A program made the translations under genes and the position numbers. DNA of 64,000 bases from Haberlea rhodopensis (taxonomy: Eukaryota > Streptophyta > Magnoliopsida > Lamiales > Gesneriaceae): the NCBI GenBank assembly GCA_907163345.1, contig CAJQUN010000020.1, positions 8,863,722 through 8,927,721 of the forward strand, read 5' to 3'. Each line of letters opens with the position of its first letter. Positions within the stretch are counted from its first letter, which is position 1. Shown one piece after another: positions 22,208 through 34,222 of this stretch. The notes under the pieces were generated by a model. It searched no databases, was not told where the DNA came from, and saw only the letters and a program-made list of their open reading frames with translations.

Positions 22208-22960
22208 TAATTCCTCCCCCATTCCCGCTGCATTAAAAAGAGCTAAAATGGACGCTGAATTTTGTAAGTTTCTTGAGGTATTTAAGAAATTGCATATTAA
22301 TATACCATTCGCTGATGCTCTACTTCAAATGCCTAGTTATGCTAAGTTTTTTGAAGGAAATTCTCTCTAACAAGCGAAAGTTGGGCGAATACGAAACGGT
22401 AAGCTTAATGAAGGAGTGCTCAGCAGTTGTGCAAAACAAAATGCCTCCAAAGTTAAAGGACCCAGGGAGTTTTACTATACCTGGCACTATAGGATCAGTC
22501 TCATTTACTAAATCATCGTGTGATTTGGGTGCGAGTATTAATTTGATGCCTTTTTCCATTTTTAGAGGTTGGGACTAGGAGAGCCAAAACCTACTAAGGT
22601 TTCACTGCAATTGGCGGATAGATCTGTCACATACCCCCGGGGAATCATCGAAGACATATTAGTCAAAATGGACAAATTCATCTTCCCAGTTGATTTCTAG
22701 TACTAGATATGGAAGAGGACACGGAGACACCATTGATCTTGGGCCGACCGTTCCTAGCAATGGGAAAGGCAATCATAGATGTCCAACAAGGGAAGTTGAT
22801 CCTTCGTGTAGGGGAGGATCAAGTTGTGTTTAATGTCTTTAAAGCACTTCAAACCCACATGACGAGCCCATGTGTTTTAGTATTGATATTATTGATGCCT
22901 TGATTGTTGATGTGTTGCAAGGTACATTCAAAGATAAAATGGAACATACCTTGTGGAAGC
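22208..22960 (+). pseudogene. D protease region
   Basis: Frames in turn cover the KLHINIPFADALLQMPSYAKF block, MPPKLKDPGSFTIP, and the active-site-like DLGASINLMP (about 22530). After a frameshift come TETPLILGRPFLAMGKAIID and LRVGEDQVVFNVF (22709..22903). DLGAS replaces the DTGAS of most gypsy proteases, as is usual for Athila-type elements. Broken by frameshifts near 22575 and 22690. Confidence 0.8.
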
Positions 22961-23521
22961 CGATAAACAACATGACAAGGAGGAAATTGAGGTTATAGCT
23001 CATTTGAACAACACCATTCCTTACATGAAACGAGCCACTGAAAATCTTGGAGAGTTAGGAAAAAGAGACATTAAACCTCAACGGCCATCCATCGAAGAAT
23101 AACCCACTCTCGAACTAAAGCCCCTCCCATCTCATCTCAAGTGTGTATTCTTAGATTCTAGAAATTCTTTACCAATCATTATTTCTTCATCTTTGACAGG
23201 TGAAAATGAGGGGAAGCTTCTTAAAGTCCTTAGGAAGCACAAGAATGCATTTGGATGGAAGATATCAGATATTAAAGGAATTAGTCCATCGGTGTGCATG
23301 CATAAAATTTTGATGGAAGACACATTCAAGCCCATGGTACAACCACAACGCCGTCTCAATCCAAAAATGCCAGAGGTAGTCAAAGCCGAGGTCAGTAAGC
23401 TAATGGACGCAGGTATTATCTACCCTATCTCTGATAGTTCATGGGTAAGTCCTAGTCAATGTTTACCAAAGAAAGGAGGCATTAATGTTTGTCCCTAATG
23501 AGAACAATGAATTGATACATA
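22961..23521 (+). pseudogene. D reverse transcriptase, N-terminal part up to F insertion
   Basis: 23193..23498 encodes KVLRKHKNAFGWKISDIKGISP, then QRRLNPKMPEVVKAEV, KLMDAGIIYPISDSSWVSP and the start of the PKKGG motif. After a frame change NENNELI is read to the F insertion at 23521. RT resumes at 28300 with PTRTV. Confidence 0.85.
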
Positions 23522-24590
23522 TGATGTGACTAGAAATAGACACATCTATTACGCTTAATTGTCTACGATTTGGTATATTTTGATGGATAAATTGATACAT
23601 ATACTACTTAATCATATATTTGTGTAAATGTAGGGAAAGGTGAAGAAATCAAGCTAAAATGAAAGAAGCAATAAAGTTGAAGAAAAGAGGAAAAAACCGG
23701 AATCCAAGACACATGTTGCTCATTTCTCCTCATATTTCTATATGTTCCAGCCATGTTTTGGAAATGTGGTCCATATAAATGTTGTAGAACTTTGAGTTAT
23801 CTTCGCGTGGACAGCTGACTCGTCGAATTCGGAGTTTGTATGTGAAAGTTATGGCCAAAATACAAAACTCGCCAGAAAAATGGAAAATCAGGCGTAAATA
23901 CGCCATTTCTAGGCGTACCTACGCCAATGCTACGGGAATTTAGGCGTAGTTACGCCATTTCTAGGCGTACTTACGCCAGTGCTACGGGAATTTAGGCGTA
24001 GTTACACCATTTTAGGCGTAATTACGCCAATATGATTTTGGAAAGTTAAAATTCTTGATTTCTTTCCTTTCCACATGGATTTTACCCTACTCCATCAGCC
24101 TCCATACTTCATATACACGATTTTTACCTCATATTAAGGATAATTTCAGACCTTAGAATATTTTTTAGATTTTAGATATTTCTTCTTTGAATTTTTGTGA
24201 AGAACGCTTGAAGAACGAGAACGGAATCGACAAGCCGGAATCGTGACTATTCTTAGTAATTTCTTTTCCTTTGTTATTTTAATGTTTTCGAATAATATGT
24301 TGTTGATTTTAGATTCAATTATGCTAGGCTAAAACTCTTCGATTCTTGGTTGAAGGGATACCTGATTTTGGAATTGAACCTTTTATGAAAATTTGGTTTG
24401 ATTGTTGAATTAGATTTCAATTTCAATTTGTTTCTTAAATTTCAAATTCCATGATTGTTGTGTTTGTGTATTAGACCGATCACCTAATATTCAATTGCAT
24501 AATTGATAGTTTGTTAAGAAACAACTAAGATCAATAATTAACCGGCTGTAGGTGTTGTTGAATTCTTAGGAGAAACGGTTGAGTAATCAA
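23522..24590 (+). repeat. F 5' LTR, 3'-truncated
   Basis: Matches 26744 onward with few substitutions up to gagtaatcaa, then departs abruptly into integrase sequence. It contains the GGCGTA/TACGCC inverted-repeat cluster at about 23891..24034. Confidence 0.88.
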
Positions 24591-24656
24591 GAAATACCAC
24601 GTAACTCACAATCGGGCAGTGGAAAGTCTATTCAAGAAATACCACGTAACTCACAA
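24587..24656. repeat. 25-bp direct repeat (filler DNA) at F deletion junction
   Basis: 24587..24611 and 24632..24656 are identical (start tcaagaaatacc, end gtaactcacaa). The second copy is in its natural integrase context (KKYHVTH). The first sits exactly at the join between LTR and integrase, overlapping tcaa of the LTR. This fits a templated insertion during repair of the break that deleted F's interior. Confidence 0.85.
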
Positions 24657-25314
24657 GGTCTCCACTGCCTATCATCCGCAAACAAATGGCCAAGCTGAGG
24701 TCTCCAACCGAGAAATCAAAGCCATATTGGAGAAAACCGTCAACCCGACACGGAAAGATTGGAGCTTGAGACTTGATGATGCACTATGGGCCTACAGGAC
24801 CGCATACAAGACCCCGATAGGTATGTCCCCTTATAGACTGATTTTTGGTAAACCGTGTCATCTTCCTGTAGAGTTGGAGCACAAAGCGTACTGGGCAGTG
24901 AAGAACTTCAACATGAACCATGATGAAAGTGGAGTGCATAGGAAGCTGCAATTGCAAGAGCTCGAGGAGATTCGAAATGAGGTATATGAAAATGCCAGAT
25001 GTTACAAGGAAAAGACAAAGGATTTTCACGACAAGATGATCTCAAGGAGGCATTTTGAAGTTGGTCAGAAAGTTCTCCTTTACCATTCCCGCCTTCGTCT
25101 ATTTCCAGGTAAGCTTCGTTCCAGGTGGCATGGTCCTTATGTAGTTACTAATGTGTCTTCCTATGGTGCAGTTGAGATTCAGAGTTTGGACACCACGAAG
25201 ACATTCACAGTGAATGGTCACCGATTGAAGCACTATTATGAAGGTGTCCAAGATGAAGACGGCGGACGAGTAGACATCAAGGTGTGTCTAGAAGACCCAC
25301 CTACCTTCGACTGA
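24612..25314 (+). pseudogene. F integrase C-terminal fragment
   Basis: Frame NRAVESLFKKYH... continuing to the stop at 25312..25314. Contains the integrase AYHPQTNGQAEVSNREIK block with the catalytic glutamate, the DDALWAYRTAYKTPIGMSPY and GKPCHLPVELEHKAYWA blocks, and the C-terminal DNA-binding GPYVV region (about residue 172). No chromodomain, as expected for Athila-type. The catalytic aspartates are lost with the deletion. Confidence 0.88.
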
Positions 25315-26743
25315 AAAAGGGGATAGCGTCGGGCCACCGACGTTAAACAGAGGCGCTGCTTGGGAGGCAACCCAAGGGGAGTTAGTTTCCCTTTTACCCT
25401 TTTATTTTTATTGCTTTTTAGTTGAACTTTTCTCTTCTCTTGTCTTTTTGCCTTACATTGGGGACAATGTAAGATTTAAGTATGGGGGAGGGATTAGTAG
25501 TGTGTTATTGTTTTTCTTATTGCAAAAATACAAAAAAAAATCGAAAAATTTAAAATTTTGAGCTCATAGTTAGTAATGAACACATGCTTAGAATCACTAG
25601 CCCATGATGAAACCTAATGGATGGCATGCATGCTTTGAACATAGGTAAATTGTTAACCTTGGAACACTTTGAACTCTAATGCAAAGTGTACTTTAACTTA
25701 GTAAGTTGAATATTTTGAGCACATTATTGTCATGGCTTGTGAAGTGTGCATAGCTTAGTGAAGATTGTGTAAACTTTGTGATAGTCTTAAGAAGTCTCTA
25801 ATACATGCTAGAACTTAACTACATGCTCTTTGAGGCGTATGTCTAGACTACTTGCAAACATGAAAGTGATATAGGCAATCTTTGATGCGTTTGAGCCTTT
25901 CAAGCCTACCATGTAAACAAAATCATTCTCTAGTACCTATTTTGAGCTTTAAATGTAAAAGAATGGTAGTATGCTAAGCATACTAAAGACCCCCATTCAA
26001 CATTTCTTGACTAGCTTATCATCCTACCCTTTAAGCCTAAATGTGATTTTAATCCATACCTTTTAAGGGAGTATGATGTATTTCATTCAAATGCACTTGG
26101 AAATCATTGAAGTATATTTGTGAGCTTAATTGTCAAAGAATGGAATGCATGAAAGAAAAAGGGATGCCCTGAAAAAAATAGATAAAAATATGACTCCAAG
26201 GGGAGCCAAGACACAAAAGAAGAAAAGTGTTGAAATAAACCGTGTGAAAAAGAACGAAGTTGAAAAATTCATACAAGAAGAGAAGTTTTAGTGTGCATTT
26301 CATCATACTCTCTTGTTTGATATATCTTTATCCTTTCTTTCATAAGCCAATACCTAGGCCAAACTACAAGCTAATAAAGACCTACTTGATTTATGTTTGC
26401 AAAGTTGCTAAGATAGTGGAGAAGAGTGTGCAAGTGAGCTTATACTTGTGTTAGTGTATGACTTGAACTATTGTGGATTTACATATTTTGGAACTATAAT
26501 TTGTACACAACACTTGTTTATGACCACACACACACGTTCACTATTTTGTTGAGTATGAAATGTATAGGGATTGAACTTGTTCCACTGTTAACTTTTCACC
26601 GCCTTTCATTACTGTGCATGTTAAAATTGTTGAGGCAGTAAAGTGAGGACAAGTTGCTTTGTTATGAACCTATGAGCCAACCAAAAATATTGTAGTTTTT
26701 CTTGTTTACTCGAGGTCGAGTAAAGAGTAAGTATGGGGGAGTT
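25315..26743 (+). other. F 3' non-coding region with second polypurine tract
   Basis: No convincing gene. A hairpin CTTGGG-aggcaa-CCCAAG (25359..25376) lies 45 bases after the pol stop. At 25455..25470 ACATTG-ggga-CAATGT is followed by a purine tract (tatgggggaggg, 25481..25492) very like the true tract at 26731..26743. The rest is AT-rich, with blocks shared with D and E (tttgagc...caagcctacc, gaatggt). Confidence 0.7.
26731..26743 (+). other. F polypurine tract
   Basis: GTATGGGGGAGTT directly before the 3' LTR start TGATGTGGC. Confidence 0.8.
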
Positions 26744-28299
26744 TGATGTGGCTAGAAATAGACACATCTATTAGGCTTAATTGTCTACGATTTGGTATAT
26801 TTTGATGGATAAATTGATACATATACTACCTAATCATATATTTGTGTAAATGTACGGAAATGTGATGAAATCAAGCTAAAATGATGAAAGAAGCAATAAA
26901 GTTGAAGAAAAGAGGAAAAACCGGAATTCAAGACTCATGTTGCTCATTTCTCCTCAAATTTCTATATGTTCCAGCTATTTTTTGGAAATGTGGTCCATCT
27001 AAAAGTTTTAGAACTTTGAGTTATCTTCGCGTGGACAGCTGACTCGTCGAATTCGGAGTTCGTATGTGAAAGTTATGGCCAAAATACAAAACTCGACAGA
27101 AAAATGGAAAATCAGGCGTAAAGACGCCATTTCTAGGCGTACCTACGCCAATGCTATGGGAATTTAGGCGTAGTTACGCCATTTCTAGGCGTACTTACGC
27201 CAGTGCTACGGGAATTTAGGCGTAGTTACACCATTTTAGGCGTAATTACGCCAATATGATTTTGGAAAGTTAAAATTCTTGATTTCTTTCCTTTCCACAT
27301 GGATTTTACCCTACTCCATCAGCCTCCATACTTCATATACACGATTTTTACCTCATATTAAGGATAATTTCAGACCTTAGAATATTTTTTAGATTTTAGA
27401 TATTTCTTCTTTGAATTTTTGTGAAGAACGCTTGAAGAACGAGAACGGAATCGACAAGCCGGAATCGTGACTATTCTTAGTAATTTCTTTTCCTTTGTTA
27501 TTTTAATGTTTTCGAATAATATGTTGTTGATTTTAGATTCAATTATGCTAGGCTAAAACTCTTCGATTCTTGGTTGAAGGGATACCTGCTTTTGGAATTG
27601 AACCTTTTATGAAAATTTGGTTTGATTGTTGAATTAGATTTCAATTTCAATTTGTTTCTTAAATTTCAAATTCCATGATTGTTGTGTTTGTGTATTAGAC
27701 CGATCACCTAATATTCAATTGCATAATCGATAGTTCGTTAAGAAACAACTAAGATCAATAATTAACCGGCTGTAGGTGTTGTTGAATTCTTAGGAGAAAC
27801 GGTTGAGTAATCAATTTTAACGGCTGTAGTTTTCATTGATTAGATTTATCGAACTCATTAGTTTTGAAACTATCATTGATTTAATCATTAACGGCTGTAG
27901 TGGTGATTAGAAATTTGGTAAGGGTTGAATTGAATGCTGTTTTCTATTTGACTACGAATAAGATGAGTAGGAATTGAATTTCCAATCGATAGATAATTGA
28001 AAGGATTCGAATGTTTTGATTTGATGATTAAAAGATAATTTTCCAAAAGTACGGTTACCTGGAAACCAAGAATCGCTTCACTCTCATAAGTTTAAATCAT
28101 CTTAGTAATCTCGTTAATTAGTTTAATCTTAGAATTTGCTTTGTAGTAATCATTCATCCTAAAACCCCCTTGTTACTATTCGCTTTTGGCACAAAATAAA
28201 TTTACCTTCCCTGTGAGATCGATCCCTACTTCCACTACTACATATTTTTGTCATTAACTGAAGAAGGGTTAATTTGGGCGTACACGATAAACGCCACCA
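26744..28299 (+). repeat. F 3' LTR (1556 bp)
   Basis: Starts TGATGTGGC and ends ACGCCACCA by the best-fitting boundary. It carries the GGCGTA/TACGCC cluster (about 27115..27257). The right end is inferred from the D reading frame and the imperfect TSD. Confidence 0.85.
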
Positions 28300-28814
28300 A
28301 CCTACTAGAACAGTCACGGGGTGGAGATGTGCATTGACTACAGGAGGAGGTTAAATGAGTCTACTCGTAAAGATCACTTTTTCCCCTTCCCTTCAGTGAT
28401 CAAATGGTAGAGAGATTAGCAGGTTATGACTTTTATTGCTTTCTAGATGGGTATTCTGGGTATAACCAAATCGCTATTACACCTGAGGACCAAGAGAAAA
28501 CTACTTTCACTTGCCCTCATGGTACATTTGCCTTTAGACGAATGCCATTTGGATTATGTAATGCACCTGCTACTTTTCAAAGATGCATGGTAGCCATATA
28601 CCATGACATGATAGAGAAATTCTTAGAAGTATTCATCGATGACTTCTTTATTTTTGTATCGTCATTTGATATCAGTTTATATAGCTTGGATTTGGTGTTG
28701 ACAAGATGCGAGGAGACGAATCTTGTATTGAATTGGGAGAAGTGTCACTTCATGGTCAAAGAAGGTATAGTCTTCGGACACAAGATATCCGAGAAAGGTA
28801 TTGAAGTGGACTGA
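28300..28814 (+). pseudogene. D reverse transcriptase, C-terminal part
   Basis: After a short frame-changed stretch, 28404..28814 shows YSGYNQIAITPEDQEKTTFTCP, RRMPFGLCNAPATFQRCM and the catalytic box VFIDDFFIF (YVDD equivalent). LNWEKCHFMVKEGIVFGHKIS comes next, and a stop replaces one codon after GIEVD. The polymerase of D, not intact. Confidence 0.88.
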
Positions 28815-29507
28815 GCAAAAATCCAAGTGATACAACAATTGCCACCACCAACAACAGTGAACGGAATTCGGAGCTTTTTAGGCCATGCGGGATTTTATCG
28901 TCGATTCATTAAGGATTTCTCAAAAATTTCTAAACCTTTATCTCATTTATTAACTAAAGATGCACCTTATGAATTTAATGCTGATTGTGTGCAGGCATTC
29001 GAGATTCGCAAACTGGTAACAACACCTGTCTTGTTAGCACCTGATTGGGAGTTACCCTTTGAACTGATGTGCGATGCTAGTGACACGGCGGTAGGAGCAG
29101 TTTTAGGCCAAAGGAGGAACAAGGTATTTCATACCATTTACTATGCTAGTCGCACTTTGAATGAAGCACAAATGAATTATGCCACTACTGAAAAAGATCT
29201 TCTAGCCATAGTTTTCGCATTCGATAAGTTTCACTCCTATCTATGTCTTGCCAAAGTTATTGTTTACACGGATCATGCTGCACTTAAGTACTTACTTGCA
29301 AAGAAAGATGCCAAACCACGCTTGATTAGGTTGATATTGTTGTTGCAAGAATTTGACTTGGAGATAAGATATAAAAAGGGTGTAGAGAATGTGGTAGCAG
29401 ATCATTTGTCTCGAATAGAATATGGAGAGGATACAATTGAAAGTAAGGTAGAAGAAATTAATGAGAAATTTCCTGATGAGCAATTGTTTAACCTTGGTAT
29501 GTGGTAG
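28815..29507 (+). pseudogene. D RNase H region
   Basis: Continues RT thumb/connection (FLGHAGFYRRFIKDFSKI) and RNase H: CDASDTAVGAVLGQ, YYASRTLNEAQMNYATTEKDLLA, VYTDHAALKYL, ending VENVVADHLSRIE. A stop ends it at the TAG in 29505..29507. Confidence 0.88.
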
Positions 29508-30763
29508 CTGACGTTTTACCTTGGTATGCATATTATGCGAATTATATTGCTAGTGGTATCCTCCCACAAAATCTATCTTTTTGTTTCCGAGGTTAAACAT
29601 CTTAGGAGCCCTATTTGTTCAAAGTTTGTGTAGATAACATTATAAGGAGATGTAACCCCGAAGGGGATATGCAATCTATCTTGAAGCAGTGCCACGGTGG
29701 AGGGATAGGTGGGCATTTTGGCCCAACCAAAACAGCTGCTACGGTACTTGACTCTGGCTTCTATTGGCCAACGTTGTTTAAGGATGCATTCAGGTATGTT
29801 TCCACATGTGATAGATGTCAAAGGGTCGGTAATATCTCTAGGAGAAATGAATTGCCCTTAAATAATATTCTTGAATGCGAGCTTTTTGATGTGTGGGGAA
29901 TAGATTTTATGGGACCTTTCCCAAGTTCATGTTCAAACAAATACATACTTGTCGCAGTGGATTATGTGTCAAAGTGGGTTCAGGCGGAAGCTTTACGCAC
30001 AAATGATGCTCGAGTGGTTGTGCAATTTTTGAAAAGAAAATTTTTACTCATTTTGGCACCCCTCGAGGAGGTATTAGTGATGGGGGCACTCATTTTCGGA
30101 ACAAACAATTTGAAAATCTTTTGAGTAAATATGGTGTCACCCACAAAGTGTCTTCACCTTACCACCCACAAACCAGCGGACAAGTAGAAGTTTCAAACCG
30201 AGAGTTGAAACGTATTTTAGAAAAGACACTAACTCTAAGCCGGAAGGATTGGTCCTTACGGTTAGATGATGCCTTATGGGCTTATCGGACTGCTTTTAAG
30301 ATACCTATTGGCACATCACCTTATAGGTTGGTATTTGGTAAGGCATGTCACCTCCCAGTTGAACTTGAACATAAAGCATATTGGGCTATTAAATGGCTAA
30401 ACTTTGATTGTCATGTTGCAGGTGAAAAACGTCTTTTACAGCTGAATGAGATGGAGGAGTTTAGGAATCAGGCATATGAGAATGCCAAGATTTACAAAGA
30501 GAAAACAAAGAAGTGGCATGATTCTCATATACAAATGAGGGAATTCAATGTAGGAGATACAGTACTCTTGTTCAACTCCAGACTGCGACTCTTTACAGGT
30601 ACGTTCTCGTTGGTCTGGACCATTCACAGTCTCCAAGGTATACCCATCAGGCGCTATTGAAGTTACCGAACCCAATAAGGGAACATTTATAGTAAATGGG
30701 CAGCGGTTGAAGCACTACCACATAAACGAGAAAGTAGATGTGCGCCTCTATCTATTATCTTGA
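29508..30763 (+). pseudogene. D integrase
   Basis: 29615..30124 has the zinc-binding region (GGHFGPTKTAATVL, CDRCQRVGN) and core start (DVWGIDFMGPFP, VAVDYVSKWVQA). After a frameshift near 30050-30120 the core end (YHPQTSGQVEVSNRELK, with catalytic glutamate) and ALWAYRTAFKIPIGTSPYRL follow. A second frameshift near 30600 precedes the tail (VNGQRLKHYH), stopping at 30763. No chromodomain. Inactive through frameshifts. Confidence 0.87.
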
Positions 30764-32302
30764 TGACAAAGAAAAAGGAGGTGACAGTCCAGCTTGGGAC
30801 TATAAATTAAGAACTTTCTTCTCTCTATCTCTTGTTTGTTTTTCATTTTTTTAGTTCACCTTTTCAATTTTTTTTCCCGAGTTCAACTCCTTGCGTTAAT
30901 TTTCAGATGCAGAAAATGGGAGCCTTATTACCCAGTACCCCCACCGGAGCATGATGAGGACGGCGATCACTGACGATCGTTGTCGAGGTATGTGTTTTAC
31001 TTTTGCGCTTATTGTTTACTGTACATTGAGGGCAATGCACGTACTAAGTTTGGGTGGGGGGGTGTTTACCGATTTCTGTTGTTTTCTCTTGTTACTTATC
31101 TTGCATGCCTATTCTATCATGAGATTAGATTGTTTTTTAGCATAATTTTTTTTTTTTTTGTTGAAAAATGAGTTCATCATTAAGAAATAATGAATTAGAC
31201 TTACAACGGTATTGCATGATGATTTTAATCTCCATCTCAACTAGAGTCTTGAAGATTTTTGACTTGTTTGTGACTATCTGTGGTTGAGTTAATATTTCAA
31301 AATTGAGGAACATATTGAGCACTTTTGAGTCATGATTGAGTGAAATATATATTGCAAATTGAAAGATTTTGTTAACTATCATTTGTCTTGAGCGTCTTAA
31401 AGCACTCTAGAACCTATTAGAGGGCACTTTATGGCGAAATTTTATAATTAGGAACTTGACTTGGACATGATTTACGCGATTTTTGGAACGTCTGAGCCTT
31501 TAAAGCTTACCCAGTCTATATCAATCCTTAGTGTCCAACTTTGAACTTGATTGAATAACAATGGAAAATAGCCACCATTCGACTTTTGTTGATAAACTCA
31601 TTATACCTACCTTGTGTACCCTAAAATGAAAATTTTTTATCTTTATCCCAAGGGAATATAATGAATCTCATTAGATGCACATAAATGAATATATTTTAAG
31701 GAGCTTATGTGATAATGATTGAGGATTGAGAAAAAGAAAAAGAAAGAAAAGAGAAGAAAAAGCCTTGAAAAAAAAAACATGTATAAGACCCAAAGTGGCC
31801 AAGGCTAGACAAGAAGAAGAAGAGGAGTTTGAAATGTGCGAAAATATGAACTACATAAGATTATACTCTCTTCTTTGCCCTTATCTTATCTTTTCTTTGA
31901 AGCCGACACCCAAGGCCTGACATTATAAGCTTAAAAAGTCCTTTTGATCTAAGTCTAGGAAATAATTACATTAGTGGAGAAGTGCTTGAAAAGTAGGCTT
32001 ATGGAGTGTCTAATAGTAATCTTGACTTTGAGTTTAATAGCATTATTTGATCCTGAAAATATATATGAAACCAAAGATTGACATTAACACACACGAACGT
32101 TTCGATTTTGCGATGTATTGTTTGGCTTAGGAGAAAACACTTCTTGTTGATTTTTGGATTGATTTATGATTGATGTGTTAGTTGGATTTATGAGCTTTTA
32201 CATTTGAGTTGCTAAGTTAATTCATTTAAAGTATTGAGGATGAACTTTGCATTTTGATCTTAGTGCTTGCTCGAGGGCGATCAAGTCTAAGTTTGGGGGA
32301 GT
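30764..32302 (+). other. D 3' non-coding region with internal hairpin plus purine tract
   Basis: No env-like gene can be read. AGTCC-agcttg-GGACT (30786..30801) lies just after the pol stop. ACATTG-aggg-CAATGC (31023..31038) is followed by a G-rich tract (31046..31063) resembling the true polypurine tract. An A-rich lysine-coding run (31726..31775) and the block gacccaaagtggccaa (about 31788) recur in E at about 36840..36915. Confidence 0.7.
32288..32302 (+). other. D polypurine tract
   Basis: TAAGTTTGGGGGAGT immediately upstream of the 3' LTR TGATAAGG. Confidence 0.82.
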
Positions 32303-33790
32303 TGATAAGGATGAATATTACGAGTATTTTGCAATGATATGTATCTATTTTCGTGTTGATTCCTGGATGATGTTACGTTTTATGGTATTTATTTGGGTTG
32401 TTTCAGGAATCTAGGTGGGAAGTGGAAGGAGTGAGCTAGAAAGACGAAAACGGACCAAACCGGAGCAAGAAATGAAGATTTTGGGAACTGACATAATCGA
32501 TCGATCGGAAGAGGAGCTCGATCGATGGACTAGGCAGAGATTTGGGCCAACGAGAAAAAGTGATGCTTGATCGATCGGTAATTTAGCTCGATCGATCGAG
32601 CATGGCAGAGAAATATTAAGCGAGACTGAAGAGTGCTCGATCGATCGAAAGTTTATGCTCGATCGATCAAGCGTGGCAGAAAAAATTCATAGACTAGAAA
32701 TCAGAGGGCTCGATCGATCGAGCGACATAATTTCAAGAAATAAGGACTTGATTGAGTTTGATCTATTGGGAACACTTCCATCCACCACCTCTTCTATAAA
32801 TATGAGACCTAGGGCACGATTTTAAAGGAACCAATATCATATCATACACCACAAAGTAGCCTCCAATCATCCTCCAACATCTACATAATTAAGAAGAAAA
32901 AGCCTTTGAAGTGCAAGGAAGGAAGCAAGGGAAGAAGTAACGTTGCAACACACGGATTCAACTCCTACGTTATCGTACTTCTAAACTTTATTTGTTTTGA
33001 TTTTCGAATTTATTGATGTTTATGTGGTTGAGAAACAATTATTCATCTTGTTAGTTTGATTTGACTATGAAATAAGTTTATTTTATCAAGATTAGGGAAG
33101 CTTGTGATTGAGTTAATGATTTGAATGTTATTTGAGTGGATTAATTCTTTTGTGCATGATTTATACATTTAATGCTATCAAAGCCTTGCTAACTTTGATT
33201 GATTTGTGAATTATAATTGAGATCGAGAGATAAAATTATAATACGCTTTAATAAATCATGTTGTATGCTAACGATTTAGATCGAGAGATTAAATCACATA
33301 TGTGATAACTTTGGATTGTAAGATTTAAAATTAACGGTTTTCATCGAGATTTATGCAATGTTAAATTGGGTTAAGTGAACGAAAGTTACTTGTTTCAATT
33401 TAATATTAGTTTCAATATAGCTTAAGAAAGTGTATTGATTATTTTAAGGGAATCAGTCACCTTAAGAATTAATTGGTTAGTAATTATTTTTTTTTACAAA
33501 CAAATCATTGACGATAGCACAAGTGGACCGACATCTTGATAAATTTCTCGAGTGAAATTCCTTTGCTTCTTCAAAGGAGTTGATTTTATTTTAAGTTTTT
33601 ATTTTGATTAGATAATTATTCATATATTTCGTAGGCTAAATATAATTTTTTTAATTTTATTTGGTACTTATACGTTAGTCCCTGTGTTACGACATCCCTA
33701 TTTCTAAATCACTATACTAAAACTTGACACCGTACACTTGCGGTATAAAATTGACGCTTTGATATTTTATTGTTAAATAAACCGCGATCA
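32303..33790 (+). repeat. D 3' LTR (1488 bp)
   Basis: Near copy of 19080..20585. It has lost one CTCGATCGATCG unit of the cluster near 32710, and scattered substitutions affect other units (e.g. gatggac for gatcgac near 32525). Followed by TSD acaac. Confidence 0.92.
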
Positions 33791-34222
33791 ACAACAAAAG
33801 TCACAACTACAAATACATTCTTACTTGATTTCCAAGATGAATCCAAGCAAAAGTTGCATATAAGAGCAAGGGTTTGCTAGGGAATGTGTGTAGAGATTTG
33901 TAGGTGCTTTAAAGTGTGTTATGTGTTTGTAATGCTGAATTGAAGGTCATATAGCTTCACTCAAATGTACATGAAATTCTCATCAAATGCTCATCCAATT
34001 CCAAGTCAATTTCATGTATTGTTACATATTCATAATGGTATGTATGTGTTCTTAATAAGCAACTTAGACATTGTTTTCATTCCACGGAGATTAAAAGCCC
34101 ATATATTTTCATATTCTTATCATACCCGGGTCAACCCGAACCTGAGTCCACATTATTCCGTAATTATCTCATAATTACTCAATAATCTATCAAACATGTA
34201 TGATTCATATCGAGGCATTACA
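33791..34222 (-). repeat. C LTR fragment, LTR start
   Basis: Minus strand starts TGTAATGCCTCGATATG at 34222, resembling the TGTGATGCCCCGAAAT start of solo LTR H. Read leftward it continues beyond D into 18345..19079. No coding potential. A Ty3/gypsy LTR, probably chromovirus-related, inserted into the 5' LTR of E. Confidence 0.65.

Larger units (their letters stand above)
23522..28299 (+). mobile_element. Athila-type element F, internally deleted, nested in D's RT
   Basis: Partial 5' LTR (23522..24590), integrase C-terminal fragment, 3' non-coding region, and full 3' LTR (26744..28299). Left flank acata (23517..23521) and right flank accta (28300..28304) look like a TSD with one substitution; removing F restores D's RT reading across the site. 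The rest of the 5' LTR, the primer site, gag, protease, RT, RNase H and most of the integrase are gone in one deletion. The integrase is a different Athila-type family from D's. Confidence 0.85.
19080..33790 (+). mobile_element. Ty3/gypsy Athila-type element D (14.7 kb including nested F)
   Basis: LTRs at 19080..20585 and 32303..33790 start TGATAAGGATG and end CGCGATCA. TSD acaac at 19075..19079 and 33791..33795. The primer site is Asp-tRNA type. Coding order is gag, protease (DLGAS), RT, RNase H, integrase, interrupted in RT by F (23522..28299). The integrase after RNase H fixes gypsy; the domain style and primer site fit Athila. Several stops and frameshifts make it non-functional. Own length without F is about 9.9 kb. 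A 1.5-kb 3' non-coding region takes the place where Athila elements may hold an env-like gene. Confidence 0.92.

Noticed and set aside
24619..25314. Independent integrase-like host gene
   Set aside because: It is fused to a truncated LTR with filler DNA and followed by F's purine tract and 3' LTR, so it is a remnant of element F.
30951..31171. Env-like gene in D downstream of integrase
   Set aside because: Only short overlapping frames with no signal peptide plus transmembrane pattern in a continuous protein; the region also holds the second purine tract.
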